A stretch of DNA of 64,000 bases from VAZQ01 sp963807865 (GTDB taxonomy: Bacteria > Pseudomonadota > Alphaproteobacteria > Rhizobiales > Xanthobacteraceae), in contig CAWEDK010000009.1 in assembly GCA_963807865.1 (NCBI GenBank), positions 382,276 to 446,275 on the forward strand, read 5' to 3'. The translations under genes and the position numbers were made by a program. Below the pieces are notes generated by a model, which was not told the DNA's origin, made no database searches, and worked only from the letters and a program-made list of their open reading frames with translations. This document shows, piece by piece, positions 17,805 to 26,263 of this stretch (the first letter of the stretch is position 1; each line of letters begins with the position of its first letter).

Positions 17805-18771
17805 TCCCTGCGTCCTTGACGACCTGCGCCCACTTGCGGATTTCAACCGGAATGAAGGCTGCAAGCTCGTCGGGCGTGCTGGTGAGGGGCGTGATCGCGA
17901 GCGCGTTCATCCGATCCTGAATGTCGGGGCGTTGGACGAGCGCCGTCAGGATTCCGTTGAGCCGGTCGATGACCGGACGCGGCGTGCCAGCCGGCGCCAC
18001 CACCGAGAACCAGCCGGACGCTCCATAGCCTACGACACCACCTTCGGCGATCGTCGGCAGGTCCGGCATCGCCTTGACGCGGTTGGCCGAGGTCACGCCG
18101 AACGCCTTCACCTTGCCGTCCTTGATTGCCGGAATGGCGACCGCCAGATCGACGATCATGAATGGAATGTGTCCGGAGATGACATCGGTCAGCGCCGCGA
18201 CGCTGCCGCGGTACGGCACATGCTGCGCTTTCCCGCCGGTCATTTTCAGGAACATCTCCATGAATAAATGGTGCGGCGTCGATGCGCCCGAGGTGCCGTA
18301 GCTCATCTGCCCGTTCCGGCTCTTGATCAACTCGATCAACTCCCGCACCGAATTGGCCCCGAGCCCGGGATTGCCGACGAGCGCGAATTGCGACGAGCCG
18401 ACGAGGCCGATCGGCGCGAAGTCCTTCACAGTGTCGTACGGCAGCGATTTGTAGACGCTGGGGCCGATCGCGAGCGTGGTGACTGGCGCGATGAAGATCG
18501 TATGGCCGTCCGGCGCCGCGCGGGCGGCGGCGTGCGCGGCGACCACGGTGCCGGCGCCCGGCCGGTTTTCGACGATGACCGGCTTCTTGAGCTTGTCCTG
18601 CAGTTCCTGCGCCAGCATGCGCGTCAGGATGTCGGTCCCGCCGCCGGCCGGAAACGGACAAAGGAACGTGACGCTGCGTTGCGGATAGTCGTCGGTGGGC
18701 TGCGCATTGGCGATCGCAGCCCCACCGCACGCGAAGGCGAACGTCCAGCCGAGTACGGCAATTCGTTTCAT
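17791..18771 (-). CDS. TTT-family (Bug) substrate-binding protein
   Basis: A complete 326-residue periplasmic protein. The start at 18771 (MKRIAVLG...) gives a normal signal peptide ending near IANAQ. The family pattern DYPQRSVTFLCPFPAGGGTD, VIVENRPGAGTV, PDGHTIF and HVPYRGSVAALTDVISGHI is present. Bug proteins capture carboxylates for tripartite tricarboxylate transporters or act as sensors. No TctA/TctB permease genes are near, as is usual for orphan members. The ligand is unknown. Confidence 0.93.
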   Translation of the reverse strand: MKRIAVLGWTFAFACGGAAIANAQPTDDYPQRSVTFLCPFPAGGGTDILTRMLAQELQDKLKKPVIVENRPGAGTVVAAHAAARAAPDGHTIFIAPVTTLAIGPSVYKSLPYDTVKDFAPIGLVGSSQFALVGNPGLGANSVRELIELIKSRNGQMSYGTSGASTPHHLFMEMFLKMTGGKAQHVPYRGSVAALTDVISGHIPFMIVDLAVAIPAIKDGKVKAFGVTSANRVKAMPDLPTIAEGGVVGYGASGWFSVVAPAGTPRPVIDRLNGILTALVQRPDIQDRMNALAITPLTSTPDELAAFIPVEIRKWAQVVKDAGITPE

Positions 18772-19150
18772 CCTGCGGGTCCTCGCGAAACCGCCGGTCA
18801 AGTCCGCGGCGCGACGATGCTACAGCGTCGATTGGAAAAGGCGAGGGGCATGCCGGCAGCCCGCCGAGCCACGCGGGTGAGCATCGGTCGGTCGGCGCAT
18901 CGACTGCGGCCGCTCTCCTCAAGCCGCTCGGGAGGCACGCCGGCAGCGCGCTGGAACAGGCGGACAAAGCGATATATGTCCAAAAGGCGGTACGCCGTTC
19001 CGCCGCTGGACTGTTAGCCGGCGGCTGCCAAGCCGCAGGCAGATCGATGGCGCGGTGCCCAGCTTTTCCGGCGCACAATGTGTCACATTCGCGCCGGTGG
19101 GTGGATCGACTAATCGAAATGCGAGTTTCTTGGCGAGTTTTGCGCGGGAG
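18772..19150. other. 379-base intergenic region with a possible AraC remnant
   Basis: The gap between two divergent TTT binding-protein genes. On the minus strand around 18915-18985 one frame reads YRFVRLFQRAAGVPPERLEE, which resembles the second recognition helix of AraC-type regulators. The frame is short, has no matching first half and ends in unrelated sequence. At most this is a relic. No promoter motif could be named with confidence. Confidence 0.25.
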
Positions 19151-20137
19151 ATGCGAATGCTGAAAAGGTTGATCTCAGCCGGGACAGCTGGATGGCTGTT
19201 GGCAGCGCTGCCGGTGCATGCGCAAACCGATCCCGCGGCCGATTACCCCAACAAGCCGGTCAAGATCGTGGTGAGCGTACCGGCCGGTGGCGGCGTCGAT
19301 ACGGTCACCCGGCTGTTCGCCGCCCGGCTTCAGCAGCGGCTGGGACAGCCGTTCGTGATCGAGAACCGCGGCGGGGCCGGCGGCAATATCGGAGCGGAGA
19401 CGGTATATACCGCCGAACCCGACGGCTACACGCTGCTGGCCTCGCAGCCGGCGCCCATCACCAGCAACGTCGCGCTCTACAAGAAGCTCAATTTCGATCC
19501 GGTCGCGCTCGAGCCGGTCGCCGTGATGTCGAAATTTCCGAACGTGCTGCTGGTCCGCCAGAACTTTCCGGCCAAGACCGCGCAGGAGTTCCTTGCCTAC
19601 GTGAAGGCCAATCCAGGCAAGGTGACCTTTGCGTCGCAAGGGCCAGGCACCACCTCGCACCTCACCGCCGAACTGTTCGCGACCGTCACTGGAACGAAGA
19701 TGCTGCATGTGCCCTACCGGGGCACCGGGCCTGCGCTCAACGACATCGTTGCCGGTCACGTCGACCTGATTTTCATGGAGTTGTCGGCCGCGCACAAGCT
19801 GCACGATGCCGGCAAAGCCCGGATCCTGGCGGTCGCGACCGACAAGCGTTTGGACATCATGCCGGATATGCCGACGCTCGATGAAATCGGATTGCGCAAG
19901 TTCGTGTCCGATACCTGGAACGCGATCAGCGCGCCGCCGAAGACGCCACGTCCGATCGTCACCAAGCTCAACCGAACCATCAACGACATCCTCAACGAAG
20001 CAGAGACCAAGGCGCGCTTCCGCGAGCTCAACCTGATGGCGGCAGGAGGCACGCCCGAGGACATGGCGAAGCTCAAGCGGGACGAGACCGAACGCTGGAC
20101 CAAAGTCATTCGCGACGCCAACATTCAGCCGGAGTGA
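19151..20137 (+). CDS. TTT-family (Bug) substrate-binding protein
   Basis: A complete protein of 328 residues from ATG 19151, or 326 from the in-frame ATG at 19157; a GCGGGAG ribosome site precedes the first. The signal peptide ends near PVHAQ. Family motifs are DYPNKPVKIVVSVPAGGGVD, VIENRGGAGGNIGAE, PDGYTLLASQ and HVPYRGTGPALNDIVAGHV. It probably binds a carboxylate in the periplasm. It is a paralogue of the genes at 17791, 20928, 24970 and 59406; no membrane component accompanies any of them here. Confidence 0.93.
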   Translation: MRMLKRLISAGTAGWLLAALPVHAQTDPAADYPNKPVKIVVSVPAGGGVDTVTRLFAARLQQRLGQPFVIENRGGAGGNIGAETVYTAEPDGYTLLASQPAPITSNVALYKKLNFDPVALEPVAVMSKFPNVLLVRQNFPAKTAQEFLAYVKANPGKVTFASQGPGTTSHLTAELFATVTGTKMLHVPYRGTGPALNDIVAGHVDLIFMELSAAHKLHDAGKARILAVATDKRLDIMPDMPTLDEIGLRKFVSDTWNAISAPPKTPRPIVTKLNRTINDILNEAETKARFRELNLMAAGGTPEDMAKLKRDETERWTKVIRDANIQPE

Positions 20138-20164
20138 GCCCGCTCGCCGCGGCGGTCAGAGACG

Positions 20165-20371
20165 CTACGCGATGATGTCGGGGGTCAATTGATCCTCGAT
20201 GAACGAGATGCGGTCGCGCAGGTAGAGTTTGCGCTTCTTGAGCCGCTGGACCTGCAGCATGTCGGAGCCCCGCGCATCTTGCAGTGCAGCGATCGCGGCA
20301 TCGAGGTCGCGATGCTCCTGCTGCAGGCGTGCCAGTTGCTCCCGGAGTTCGTGTTCTTCCTCTTTGGTCAT
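20165..20371 (-). CDS. DUF465 (YdcH-like) small coiled-coil protein
   Basis: A complete 68-residue protein from ATG 20371. It consists of two amphipathic helices (EEEHELREQLARLQQEHRD and LQVQRLKKRKLYLRDRISF) joined by a short turn, with the LKK-K motif of DUF465. The longer frame up to 20461 adds residues without similarity. Function is unknown. A second DUF465 gene stands divergently 217 bases away, a pairing that recurs in Bradyrhizobium relatives. Confidence 0.85.
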   Translation of the reverse strand: MTKEEEHELREQLARLQQEHRDLDAAIAALQDARGSDMLQVQRLKKRKLYLRDRISFIEDQLTPDIIA

Positions 20372-20588
20372 TGCCGCTGCTGATCCGAGGTCGGCCAATT
20401 CTGCCCGCCGGGAACCCCGGAGACCTGGGAAATTATCCCCTTTTTGCCCCGGGAGGTTCAAGCCTCGGCATATGGCCTATGAGGCAAAGCGGGGATTGTT
20501 GCGTTGCAGCATCAAAACGCCCTTCGCCTTGAAAGCAGAATAGTATAGAATAAGTATGTCAGGTGGTCTGACTGGGAGACAATCCGAC

Positions 20589-20768
20589 ATGTCCATCGAA
20601 ACGCACCTTTCGGAGCTACAACGGCGGCACAGCGCGCTCGAAGCTCAAATTAACGAGCTGCGGGGCCATCCGTCGGCCGACGATCTCACGATCGTGGAAT
20701 TGAAGCGTCGCAAGTTGCAAGTGAAGGACGAGATCGCCCGCCTCAGGCAGGATATTTCGGTCCATTAG
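20589..20768 (+). CDS. DUF465 (YdcH-like) small coiled-coil protein
   Basis: A complete 59-residue protein, MSIETHLSELQRRHSALE... with the second helix VELKRRKLQVKDEIARLRQ carrying the DUF465 LK-RK signature. The start at 20589 is chosen because the frame upstream to 20556 shows no similarity. It is a partner or paralogue of the divergent gene at 20165-20371. It probably forms a helical hairpin; its role is not known. Confidence 0.85.
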   Translation: MSIETHLSELQRRHSALEAQINELRGHPSADDLTIVELKRRKLQVKDEIARLRQDISVH

Positions 20769-20927
20769 AGCGCGACATATCGCGTCGGACTATTTGGTGG
20801 TTGAGCTGGCAGCCCGATCGCTCGGTTGGAGCGGATCGGGTTGCTTTGCATTTTAGGCAAGCTGCATTAAGCAAGCGCGTCAGATTTCATTTCGCCAGAC
20901 CCTCGTACTGAACGCAGGAGGCAACCG

Positions 20928-21902
20928 ATGCGTTGGCTGTTGTTTGCCGCGGCTGTGGTGGGCGCGCTGGGGGCCGGCAGCGTTCAGGCCCAGCAGTCCC
21001 AGACCTATCCCAATCGGACCGTCAGCCTCGTGGTGCCGTACCCGCCCGGAGGCGGCGTTGACGCCATGGCGCGGGTCGTTGCCGAAAAGCTTTCCGGTGC
21101 CCTCGGTCAGCAGGTGGTGGTGGAAAATCGCGCCGGCGGGTCCGGTTTGGTCGGCACGCGATCCTTCATTAAGAGCGCGCCCGACGGTTACACCCTGTTC
21201 CTCGGCCATACCGGATCGATCTCGATCAACCCAAGCCTCTACGCCAATTCGGGGTTTGATCCGCGCAAGGACTTTGCCCCGATTGGCCTCATCGCGGCGA
21301 TGCCGGTCGCGCTGCTCGCGCATCCGTCGTTTCCGGCCAAGACCATCGCGGACGTGGTGACGATTGCAAAGAAGGAAGGCAACAAGTTCAACATCGGCAC
21401 ATCGGCAGTCGGCACCGGCGGCTATCTCTCGGCCGAATTGTTCAAGTCAGTCGCCGGCATCAACGCCGCGATCATTCCCTACAAGGGCACCGGGCAGGTG
21501 ATGAACGACTTGCTCGGCAATCACATTCCGATCGCCTTCGGAGTGCTGCCGCCGGCCCTCGGCAATCTGCAGGCAGGCACGCTGCGCGCCATTGCGGTGC
21601 TGGGCGAGCGACGCTTCAGCCTCCTGCCTGACGTCCCAACTGCGACCGAGTCCGGGCTGCCGGGCTTCGAGTCGGTCCTGCACTACGGCGTACTGGCGCC
21701 GGTGGGGACGCCCCGGCCGATCATCGACCGGCTCAACAAGGAACTTCGAGCGATCGCCGTCAACGAGCAGGTGAAGCAGCGCATTCTGGCCGAAGGCGGC
21801 GATCCGCTGACCTCATCGCCCGAAGAATATGCCGCCGATATTGACCGCGAGGAGACCAAATGGGGTGGGCTTGTGCGTAAGCTGAACCTCAAGGTCGAGT
21901 AA
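20928..21902 (+). CDS. TTT-family (Bug) substrate-binding protein
   Basis: A complete 324-residue periplasmic binding protein. An AGGAGG ribosome site lies just upstream of ATG 20928, and a cleavable signal peptide ends near SVQAQQ. Family blocks: TYPNRTVSLVVPYPPGGGVD, VVVENRAGGSGLVGT, PDGYTLFLGH, IPYKGTGQVMNDLLGNHI. It lacks permease partners. The ligand cannot be inferred. Confidence 0.93.
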   Translation: MRWLLFAAAVVGALGAGSVQAQQSQTYPNRTVSLVVPYPPGGGVDAMARVVAEKLSGALGQQVVVENRAGGSGLVGTRSFIKSAPDGYTLFLGHTGSISINPSLYANSGFDPRKDFAPIGLIAAMPVALLAHPSFPAKTIADVVTIAKKEGNKFNIGTSAVGTGGYLSAELFKSVAGINAAIIPYKGTGQVMNDLLGNHIPIAFGVLPPALGNLQAGTLRAIAVLGERRFSLLPDVPTATESGLPGFESVLHYGVLAPVGTPRPIIDRLNKELRAIAVNEQVKQRILAEGGDPLTSSPEEYAADIDREETKWGGLVRKLNLKVE

Positions 21903-22119
21903 TGCGACGTAAGTACACCGCAGCACGACAGCCGGGCTGAATTCGCGGTCTTATTCGCCCATCTGTCGTGCAGACCCGCCAACGAGCCGCAGGCCTTTTT
22001 CCCCTTAGAATGGCCTCGACCACCTACCAATCGGTCAATTTGGTCGCTATATCCACTTCGCGCTCTTGCAGGGCGCTCTCAACCCTCCCTCAACTCCACT
22101 GGAGCAACAGCTTTAATTC

Positions 22120-22515
22120 ATGAGCAGCCATACCGACTTTATTCAGGATCGCCTGAACCGTGCCGCCGAAGCCAAGAATGCCTTGCTGGCGAAGTTCAAG
22201 CAGGCTGTGGATCCTGACAATCCGGAAGCTATCGAAAAGCGGCGTCAACGCGAATTGGTCGCAAAGGCTCGCGCGGAGCGCGCCGAACAGCGCCGAATAG
22301 CGCGAGAAGAGCACGAACGCGAGGTCGCCCGGCAGGCCGCGATTGCGGCCGAAGCCGCCGCCGAGGCGGAGCGCGCGGCCGCCGCACAGTCCGCCCGCGA
22401 AGCGGCCGAGAACGCCGAACTCAAGGCAATGCTGGAAGCCGAGCAGAAGGCCGCGCGGGATGCCAGATACGCCGCACGGAAGGCGGCAAAGAAGCAGCGT
22501 CGCAGGGGATACTGA
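22120..22515 (+). CDS. DUF6481-family Ala/Glu/Arg-rich helical protein
   Basis: A complete 131-residue protein made almost entirely of charged helix. After the opening SSHTDFIQDRLNRAAEAKNA, runs of Ala, Glu, Arg and Lys continue to a basic end (KAAKKQRRRGY). This composition and opening match DUF6481, a Hyphomicrobiales family of unknown function. The basic tail suggests binding of nucleic acid, which is only a guess. A strong intrinsic terminator follows at 22554-22580. Confidence 0.75.
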   Translation: MSSHTDFIQDRLNRAAEAKNALLAKFKQAVDPDNPEAIEKRRQRELVAKARAERAEQRRIAREEHEREVARQAAIAAEAAAEAERAAAAQSAREAAENAELKAMLEAEQKAARDARYAARKAAKKQRRRGY

Positions 22516-22553
22516 GCCGGTGCAGTGACTGGCTGAACCCTGATCCTAAAGGC

Positions 22554-22580
22554 AAACGCCCCGCCAGCAGCGGGGCGTTT
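22554..22580 (+). terminator. Rho-independent terminator after the DUF6481 gene
   Basis: AAACGCCCCG (22554-22563) pairs perfectly with CGGGGCGTTT (22571-22580) around a 7-base loop, followed by one more T. It lies 39 bases after the stop at 22515. The A-run on the left makes it potentially active in both directions. Confidence 0.85.
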
Positions 22581-22749
22581 TCATGTGGCGATCCGGCGGC
22601 GGCCGGAACCGCATTTATCGCAGCGTTTGATCGCGTGTGACAAACAAGGCGGGTGTGGTATCACTCGAATTCGTGCGTCAGAATGTCGATTGGTATCAAT
22701 GCCGTGCAAGTAGCCTTCCAATCACGTAATTTTACAAGGAGGTGACGAT

Positions 22750-23091
22750 ATGAGCGGTTCGATGAAATCAGGTTCGACACCGTTCGATCTGGGGACGGGG
22801 CAAACCGCGGCAATGACAGCTTTGCAGAAAGAGTTGATGGAGGCCTATGAGCAGGCCGGTCGTTCTTGGCTTGCCCGCGTGCAGTCGGAAGTCGATCTCT
22901 GGTCGGAACTGGGCAAGAAACTGTCGGCAACACGCTCCGCCCCGGAGGCGATGCAGGTTTATCAAGAATGTGTCACCCAGCGCATGCGGATGGCCGCGGA
23001 AGACGGTCAGAAGATATCCGAGGACTGCCAGAAGTTGACACAGAAGATCGCACGATCGCTGTCGAACGGCTGGCCGGGCGATCGCTCGTAG
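22750..23091 (+). CDS. Phasin-like small protein
   Basis: A complete 113-residue helical protein with a near-ideal ribosome site (AAGGAGGTGA, 22736-22745). Amphipathic helices span EAYEQAGRSWLARVQSEVDLW and MQVYQECVTQRMRMAAEDGQ, the pattern of phasins, which coat polyhydroxyalkanoate granules. The length is at the short end for the family and no PHA gene lies nearby, so the phasin assignment is an inference from helix pattern. It converges on the lyase gene at 23114. Confidence 0.6.
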   Translation: MSGSMKSGSTPFDLGTGQTAAMTALQKELMEAYEQAGRSWLARVQSEVDLWSELGKKLSATRSAPEAMQVYQECVTQRMRMAAEDGQKISEDCQKLTQKIARSLSNGWPGDRS

Positions 23092-23113
23092 ACGCGCAAG
23101 TGCTGGTCAGGCG

Positions 23114-23998
23114 TCACCCGCCTGATGACCGCTTCGGCGCGTTGGCCGTCTGCTCGATTTCGGCCCAGAGCGGATAATCGGTAATCTCCTTGAAGCCGGC
23201 GAAGTCGACGCCTTCGTTCTCGATCGCCAGTTTGCCGGCGCGGAGATCGGCCAGCGCCTTCTCGATCGTGCGCGCGACGCGGAAGATCAGCGAAACCGGG
23301 TAGGCAACCATCGCGAAGCCGAGTCGATAAAGTTCGGTGGGTGGAATCACCGGCGTCATGCCGCCGCCTTCGACCATGTTGGCGAGCTGCGGCACGCCCT
23401 GAAACGCCCGGCCGACCCGCTCCAGCTCCGCCATGCTCTGCGGTGCTTCGATGAACAGCCCGTCGGCGCCGGCTTTCAGATAAAGCTCGCCCCGGCGCAA
23501 AGCCTCGTCCAGGCCGTGCACCGCGCGCGCGTCGGTGCGAGCGACGATGAAAGTATCCGGGTTCTGCCGGGCCGCGACTGCGGCGCGCAGCTTGGTCGCC
23601 ATTGTTTCGGCATCGATCACATCCTTTCCGGCCATGTGGCCGCAGCGCTTCGGCGCCTTCTGGTCCTCCATGAAGATGGCCGATACGCCCATCGCTTCGT
23701 ACGCGCGGAGCGTCCGCGCGGCGTTCTTGGCGTCACCGTAGCCGTCGTCGCAATCGACCAGTACCGGCAGCCGCGTCGCCGACATGATGTCACGCATGCC
23801 GGCGCTCATTTCGCCGAAACCGGCGAGGCCGAGATCGGGCAAGGCATAGCGCGAGCCGACCAGTGCATAGCCGCCGATCACGTAGGCGTCGAAGCCGGCC
23901 CGCTCGATCAGCCGCGCCGACAGGGCGTCATGAGCGCCCGGCAGGAGCAGCGGCTCGTCGCGCGCCAGCAGTTGTTTCCAAGTCGGTCTTGACTGCAT
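23114..23998 (-). CDS. Isocitrate lyase/PEP mutase family C-C lyase
   Basis: A complete 294-residue TIM-barrel enzyme from ATG 23998. Signature blocks: LLLPGAHDALSARL at the N-terminus, VDCDDGYGDAKN for the Mg site, EDQKAPKRCGH with the catalytic KRCGH loop, and VARTDARAVHGLDEAL. The family cleaves or rearranges 2-methylisocitrate, oxaloacetate, carboxyphosphonoenolpyruvate and similar compounds. Which reaction applies here cannot be decided. It is a lone transcription unit; the padR gene lies 136 bases upstream on the same strand. Confidence 0.88.
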   Translation of the reverse strand: MQSRPTWKQLLARDEPLLLPGAHDALSARLIERAGFDAYVIGGYALVGSRYALPDLGLAGFGEMSAGMRDIMSATRLPVLVDCDDGYGDAKNAARTLRAYEAMGVSAIFMEDQKAPKRCGHMAGKDVIDAETMATKLRAAVAARQNPDTFIVARTDARAVHGLDEALRRGELYLKAGADGLFIEAPQSMAELERVGRAFQGVPQLANMVEGGGMTPVIPPTELYRLGFAMVAYPVSLIFRVARTIEKALADLRAGKLAIENEGVDFAGFKEITDYPLWAEIEQTANAPKRSSGG

Positions 23999-24134
23999 GG
24001 CACCGCCTCGCGCCAGGTTGCGCCCGCGCCCGGTAGGGCTTCCAGCGACCCTAGCATGGGCCGGCAAGGGCTCGTCGGCCTTCAGGCCGCAATCAGCTGG
24101 GGATGGCCCGAACACCCTGTTTGCGCGAAGTCCT

Positions 24135-24764
24135 TTAAGTCTTGCGCAGGTCGCTGGTCGCGCGATCGAGGGTCTCGATGATGCGGGCTTTCGCCTCGCG
24201 ATCGTGCTTGAGCAGATCACGGACGGCCTCGCTCAGATCCTGGAAGGCGCCCTTGATCGAACGCGGCAGCGAGTTGTCATGGCGGGCGTCACTTTCCTCG
24301 TCGTCGAGGCGGCGGCGCATGCGGGTGACCTTGTCACCGATGACGGTAAGACGATCGAGCACCGCGTCCACAAAGGCCCGGTTTTCAGCGAGATATGCGC
24401 GGCCTTCTGCGGTGATCGTGTAGAGTTTCTTGGCGCCCTCGGTCTGCGCGGTGACGTGGCCGGCCTCCTCGAGATAGGTCAGTGTCGGGTAGACCATGCC
24501 GGGGCTCGGTGCGTACCAGCCGCCGGTCTTCTCCTCCAGCAGCTTGATGATCTCGTAGCCGTGGCGCGGTTGTTCGGCGATCAAGGCCAGCGCGATCAGC
24601 CGCAGGTCGCCCTGCGCCAGCATCCGCCTGGCCCGCATCATGTCGTCGCCATCCATGCCGTGACGGCCACGGAAGCCGAAGCCATGCCGATGCCGCCCGC
24701 GTCCATGGCGGCCGACGGCCCATTGGCCGCCGTGGTGATTTTCGAAGTGTCGCATCCCAAACAT
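24135..24764 (-). CDS. PadR-family regulator with His-rich N-terminal extension
   Basis: A complete 209-residue protein. Residues 48-115 form the PadR winged helix (ALIAEQPRHGYEIIKLLEE, then SPGMVYPTLTYLEEAGHV) and the C-terminal helices hold the dimer region. Ahead of it is an unusual extension with His at 6, 10, 11, 20, 25, 27 and 35, many Gly and Arg, and no Cys. A histidine-rich N-terminus on a PadR domain recalls E. coli YqjI, a nickel-responsive repressor, so metal sensing is a reasonable inference. Two identical palindromes just upstream are probable operators, implying autoregulation. Confidence 0.88.
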   Translation of the reverse strand: MFGMRHFENHHGGQWAVGRHGRGRHRHGFGFRGRHGMDGDDMMRARRMLAQGDLRLIALALIAEQPRHGYEIIKLLEEKTGGWYAPSPGMVYPTLTYLEEAGHVTAQTEGAKKLYTITAEGRAYLAENRAFVDAVLDRLTVIGDKVTRMRRRLDDEESDARHDNSLPRSIKGAFQDLSEAVRDLLKHDREAKARIIETLDRATSDLRKT

Positions 24765-24782
24765 CTAAGGTTCTCCGTCGTT

Positions 24783-24833
24783 AAGATATATCTTTAGATA
24801 GCTCATTATAAAACATAGCACAAGATATATCTT
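24783..24833. promoter_or_regulatory. Twin palindromic operators of the PadR regulator
   Basis: The perfect 12-base palindrome AAGATATATCTT occurs twice, at 24783-24794 and 24822-24833, with centres 39 bases apart, in an AT-rich island of otherwise GC-rich DNA. It lies 19 to 69 bases upstream of the padR start codon. Repressor dimers bound at both sites would cover the promoter. Binding by this PadR protein is inferred from position and symmetry. Confidence 0.7.
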
Positions 24834-24969
24834 TGAAAAAATAACTTGAGTTGAAACAATGGCTTATGTCGCAAGGCCTCGATTCCATGAAGTGCGACGC
24901 GCTCAGAGAGGCGTCGCGACGCAGGCTGGTTGGCTCGAGATCAGGCCGGACGGGACGCCCGCGATCTGG

Positions 24970-26021
24970 CTATGGATTGATCGCGCGCCGCGCCTGTTCG
25001 ACGACGTCTTTCGGCGTGGCATAGAGCGTCTGCACGACTTCCTGCACTTTGCTGCCCGGAAGCTGCGAAATGTCGATCCGAAGCTTGGCGGCTTCTTCGA
25101 GGAACTGCGGGTCGGTCATGGTGGCGTCGAAAGCCTTCCGCAGAGTTGCGACCTGTTCGGCCGCCGTTCCGGGTGGCGACCACATAGGGGCGCTGGAAGA
25201 CCTGCTGGCCGATCACCAGTTCCACAATCTTGCGGGCCTCGTCGGTCTTCACGTACTTCCACACCGACGGTACGCCCATCTGGGTGAGTTCTTCGTTCGG
25301 CTCTCGGCCGACCTGCAGCAGCACATTGACCTTCTTGTCCCGGAGCCAGTCGGGCCGCTGCGACTTGAAGCTTGCCCAGTCCCAGCCGCAGGCGCCGTCG
25401 ATCTCGGCGCGTTCCAGCGCCAGCGCGATGTCGGCGGTGCCGGCATATCCGAGCACCACGCTGTATTGCGCACCGGCCGTGCGCTTGTGCAGATAGGCGT
25501 AGTCGCGTGTCGAGTCGTTCGCCGAAACGGCGCCGAAAGGTGCTTTCTCGGTCAGCGCGTCGTCGAAGGTCTTCACCTTCGAATTCCTTGCGCGACACGC
25601 ACACCCGCGTGCCGTTGTTGGCGGTGCCGAGATAGATCACCTTGGTCGGATCGAACAGCGCTTCCGCCTTGGGATCGAGCAATTGCCCAATGATCGCCCC
25701 GGGCATCAGCGCCGCGATCGCAGTGCCGTCCTTGGGCGCGATTGCGCTGATGAAACCGCCGGCCCGCGCGCTGCCGGCACCCGGCATGTTCTTCGCCACG
25801 ATGGTCGGGTTGCCGGGGATGTGACGGCCGAGGTGACGGCCAAGTGATCGCGCATAAATGTCGTAGCCGCCGGCGGGCGGGGCGCCGATCAGCAGGTCGA
25901 TCGATTTGCCGGCAAAGAAATCGGCAGCCGGCGCCGGCGAAGCAAGGCCGAAGGCGAGCGCGGCGGCAGCGGCCGCCGCGAAGGTTCGCGGGAGGCTGGC
26001 AGGCGCTGGATTTGACGGCAT
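24970..26021 (-). pseudogene. TTT-family substrate-binding protein (two frameshifts)
   Basis: Read across two single-base insertions (near 25580 and 25180), this is a protein of about 350 residues. The first frame (ATG 26021) has a signal peptide ending near PAPAADF and the motifs SIDLLIGAPPAGGYD and PTIVAKNMPGAGSARA. The middle frame holds SVVLGYAGTADIALALERAEIDG and the last ends LRIDISQLPGSKVQEVV. The length exceeds a multiple of three by two, in agreement with two extra bases. It belongs to the more divergent Bug-like group often seen with aromatic degradation genes, and it lies 242 bases from the divergent ThDP enzyme. Confidence 0.8.
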
Positions 26022-26263
26022 GGGGCTCTCCCGGGCGGCTTTTTCGAATTTTGCGTCGAGGTTAGGTCATCCATGCCGGCCGAACAACGCGGCTGAAAAG
26101 CCCGATCCGCCTGCCAGGAATGCGCCTTCAGCCAAAGCCGCATAGCGGCGGCGGTAAGAGCCTTTCCAGCCCGCCTCGGCGACGATAAGATGAGTAGATA
26201 AAAATCGAGTGCAGCCGAGCCCTGATTTGCATGGGCCGCGCATGACCATTTCGGGAGAAAACC

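Noticed and set aside
18798..18983. AraC-like helix YRFVRLFQRAAGVPPERL on the minus strand
   Set aside because: Too short and isolated to call a gene; noted only in the description of the gap.
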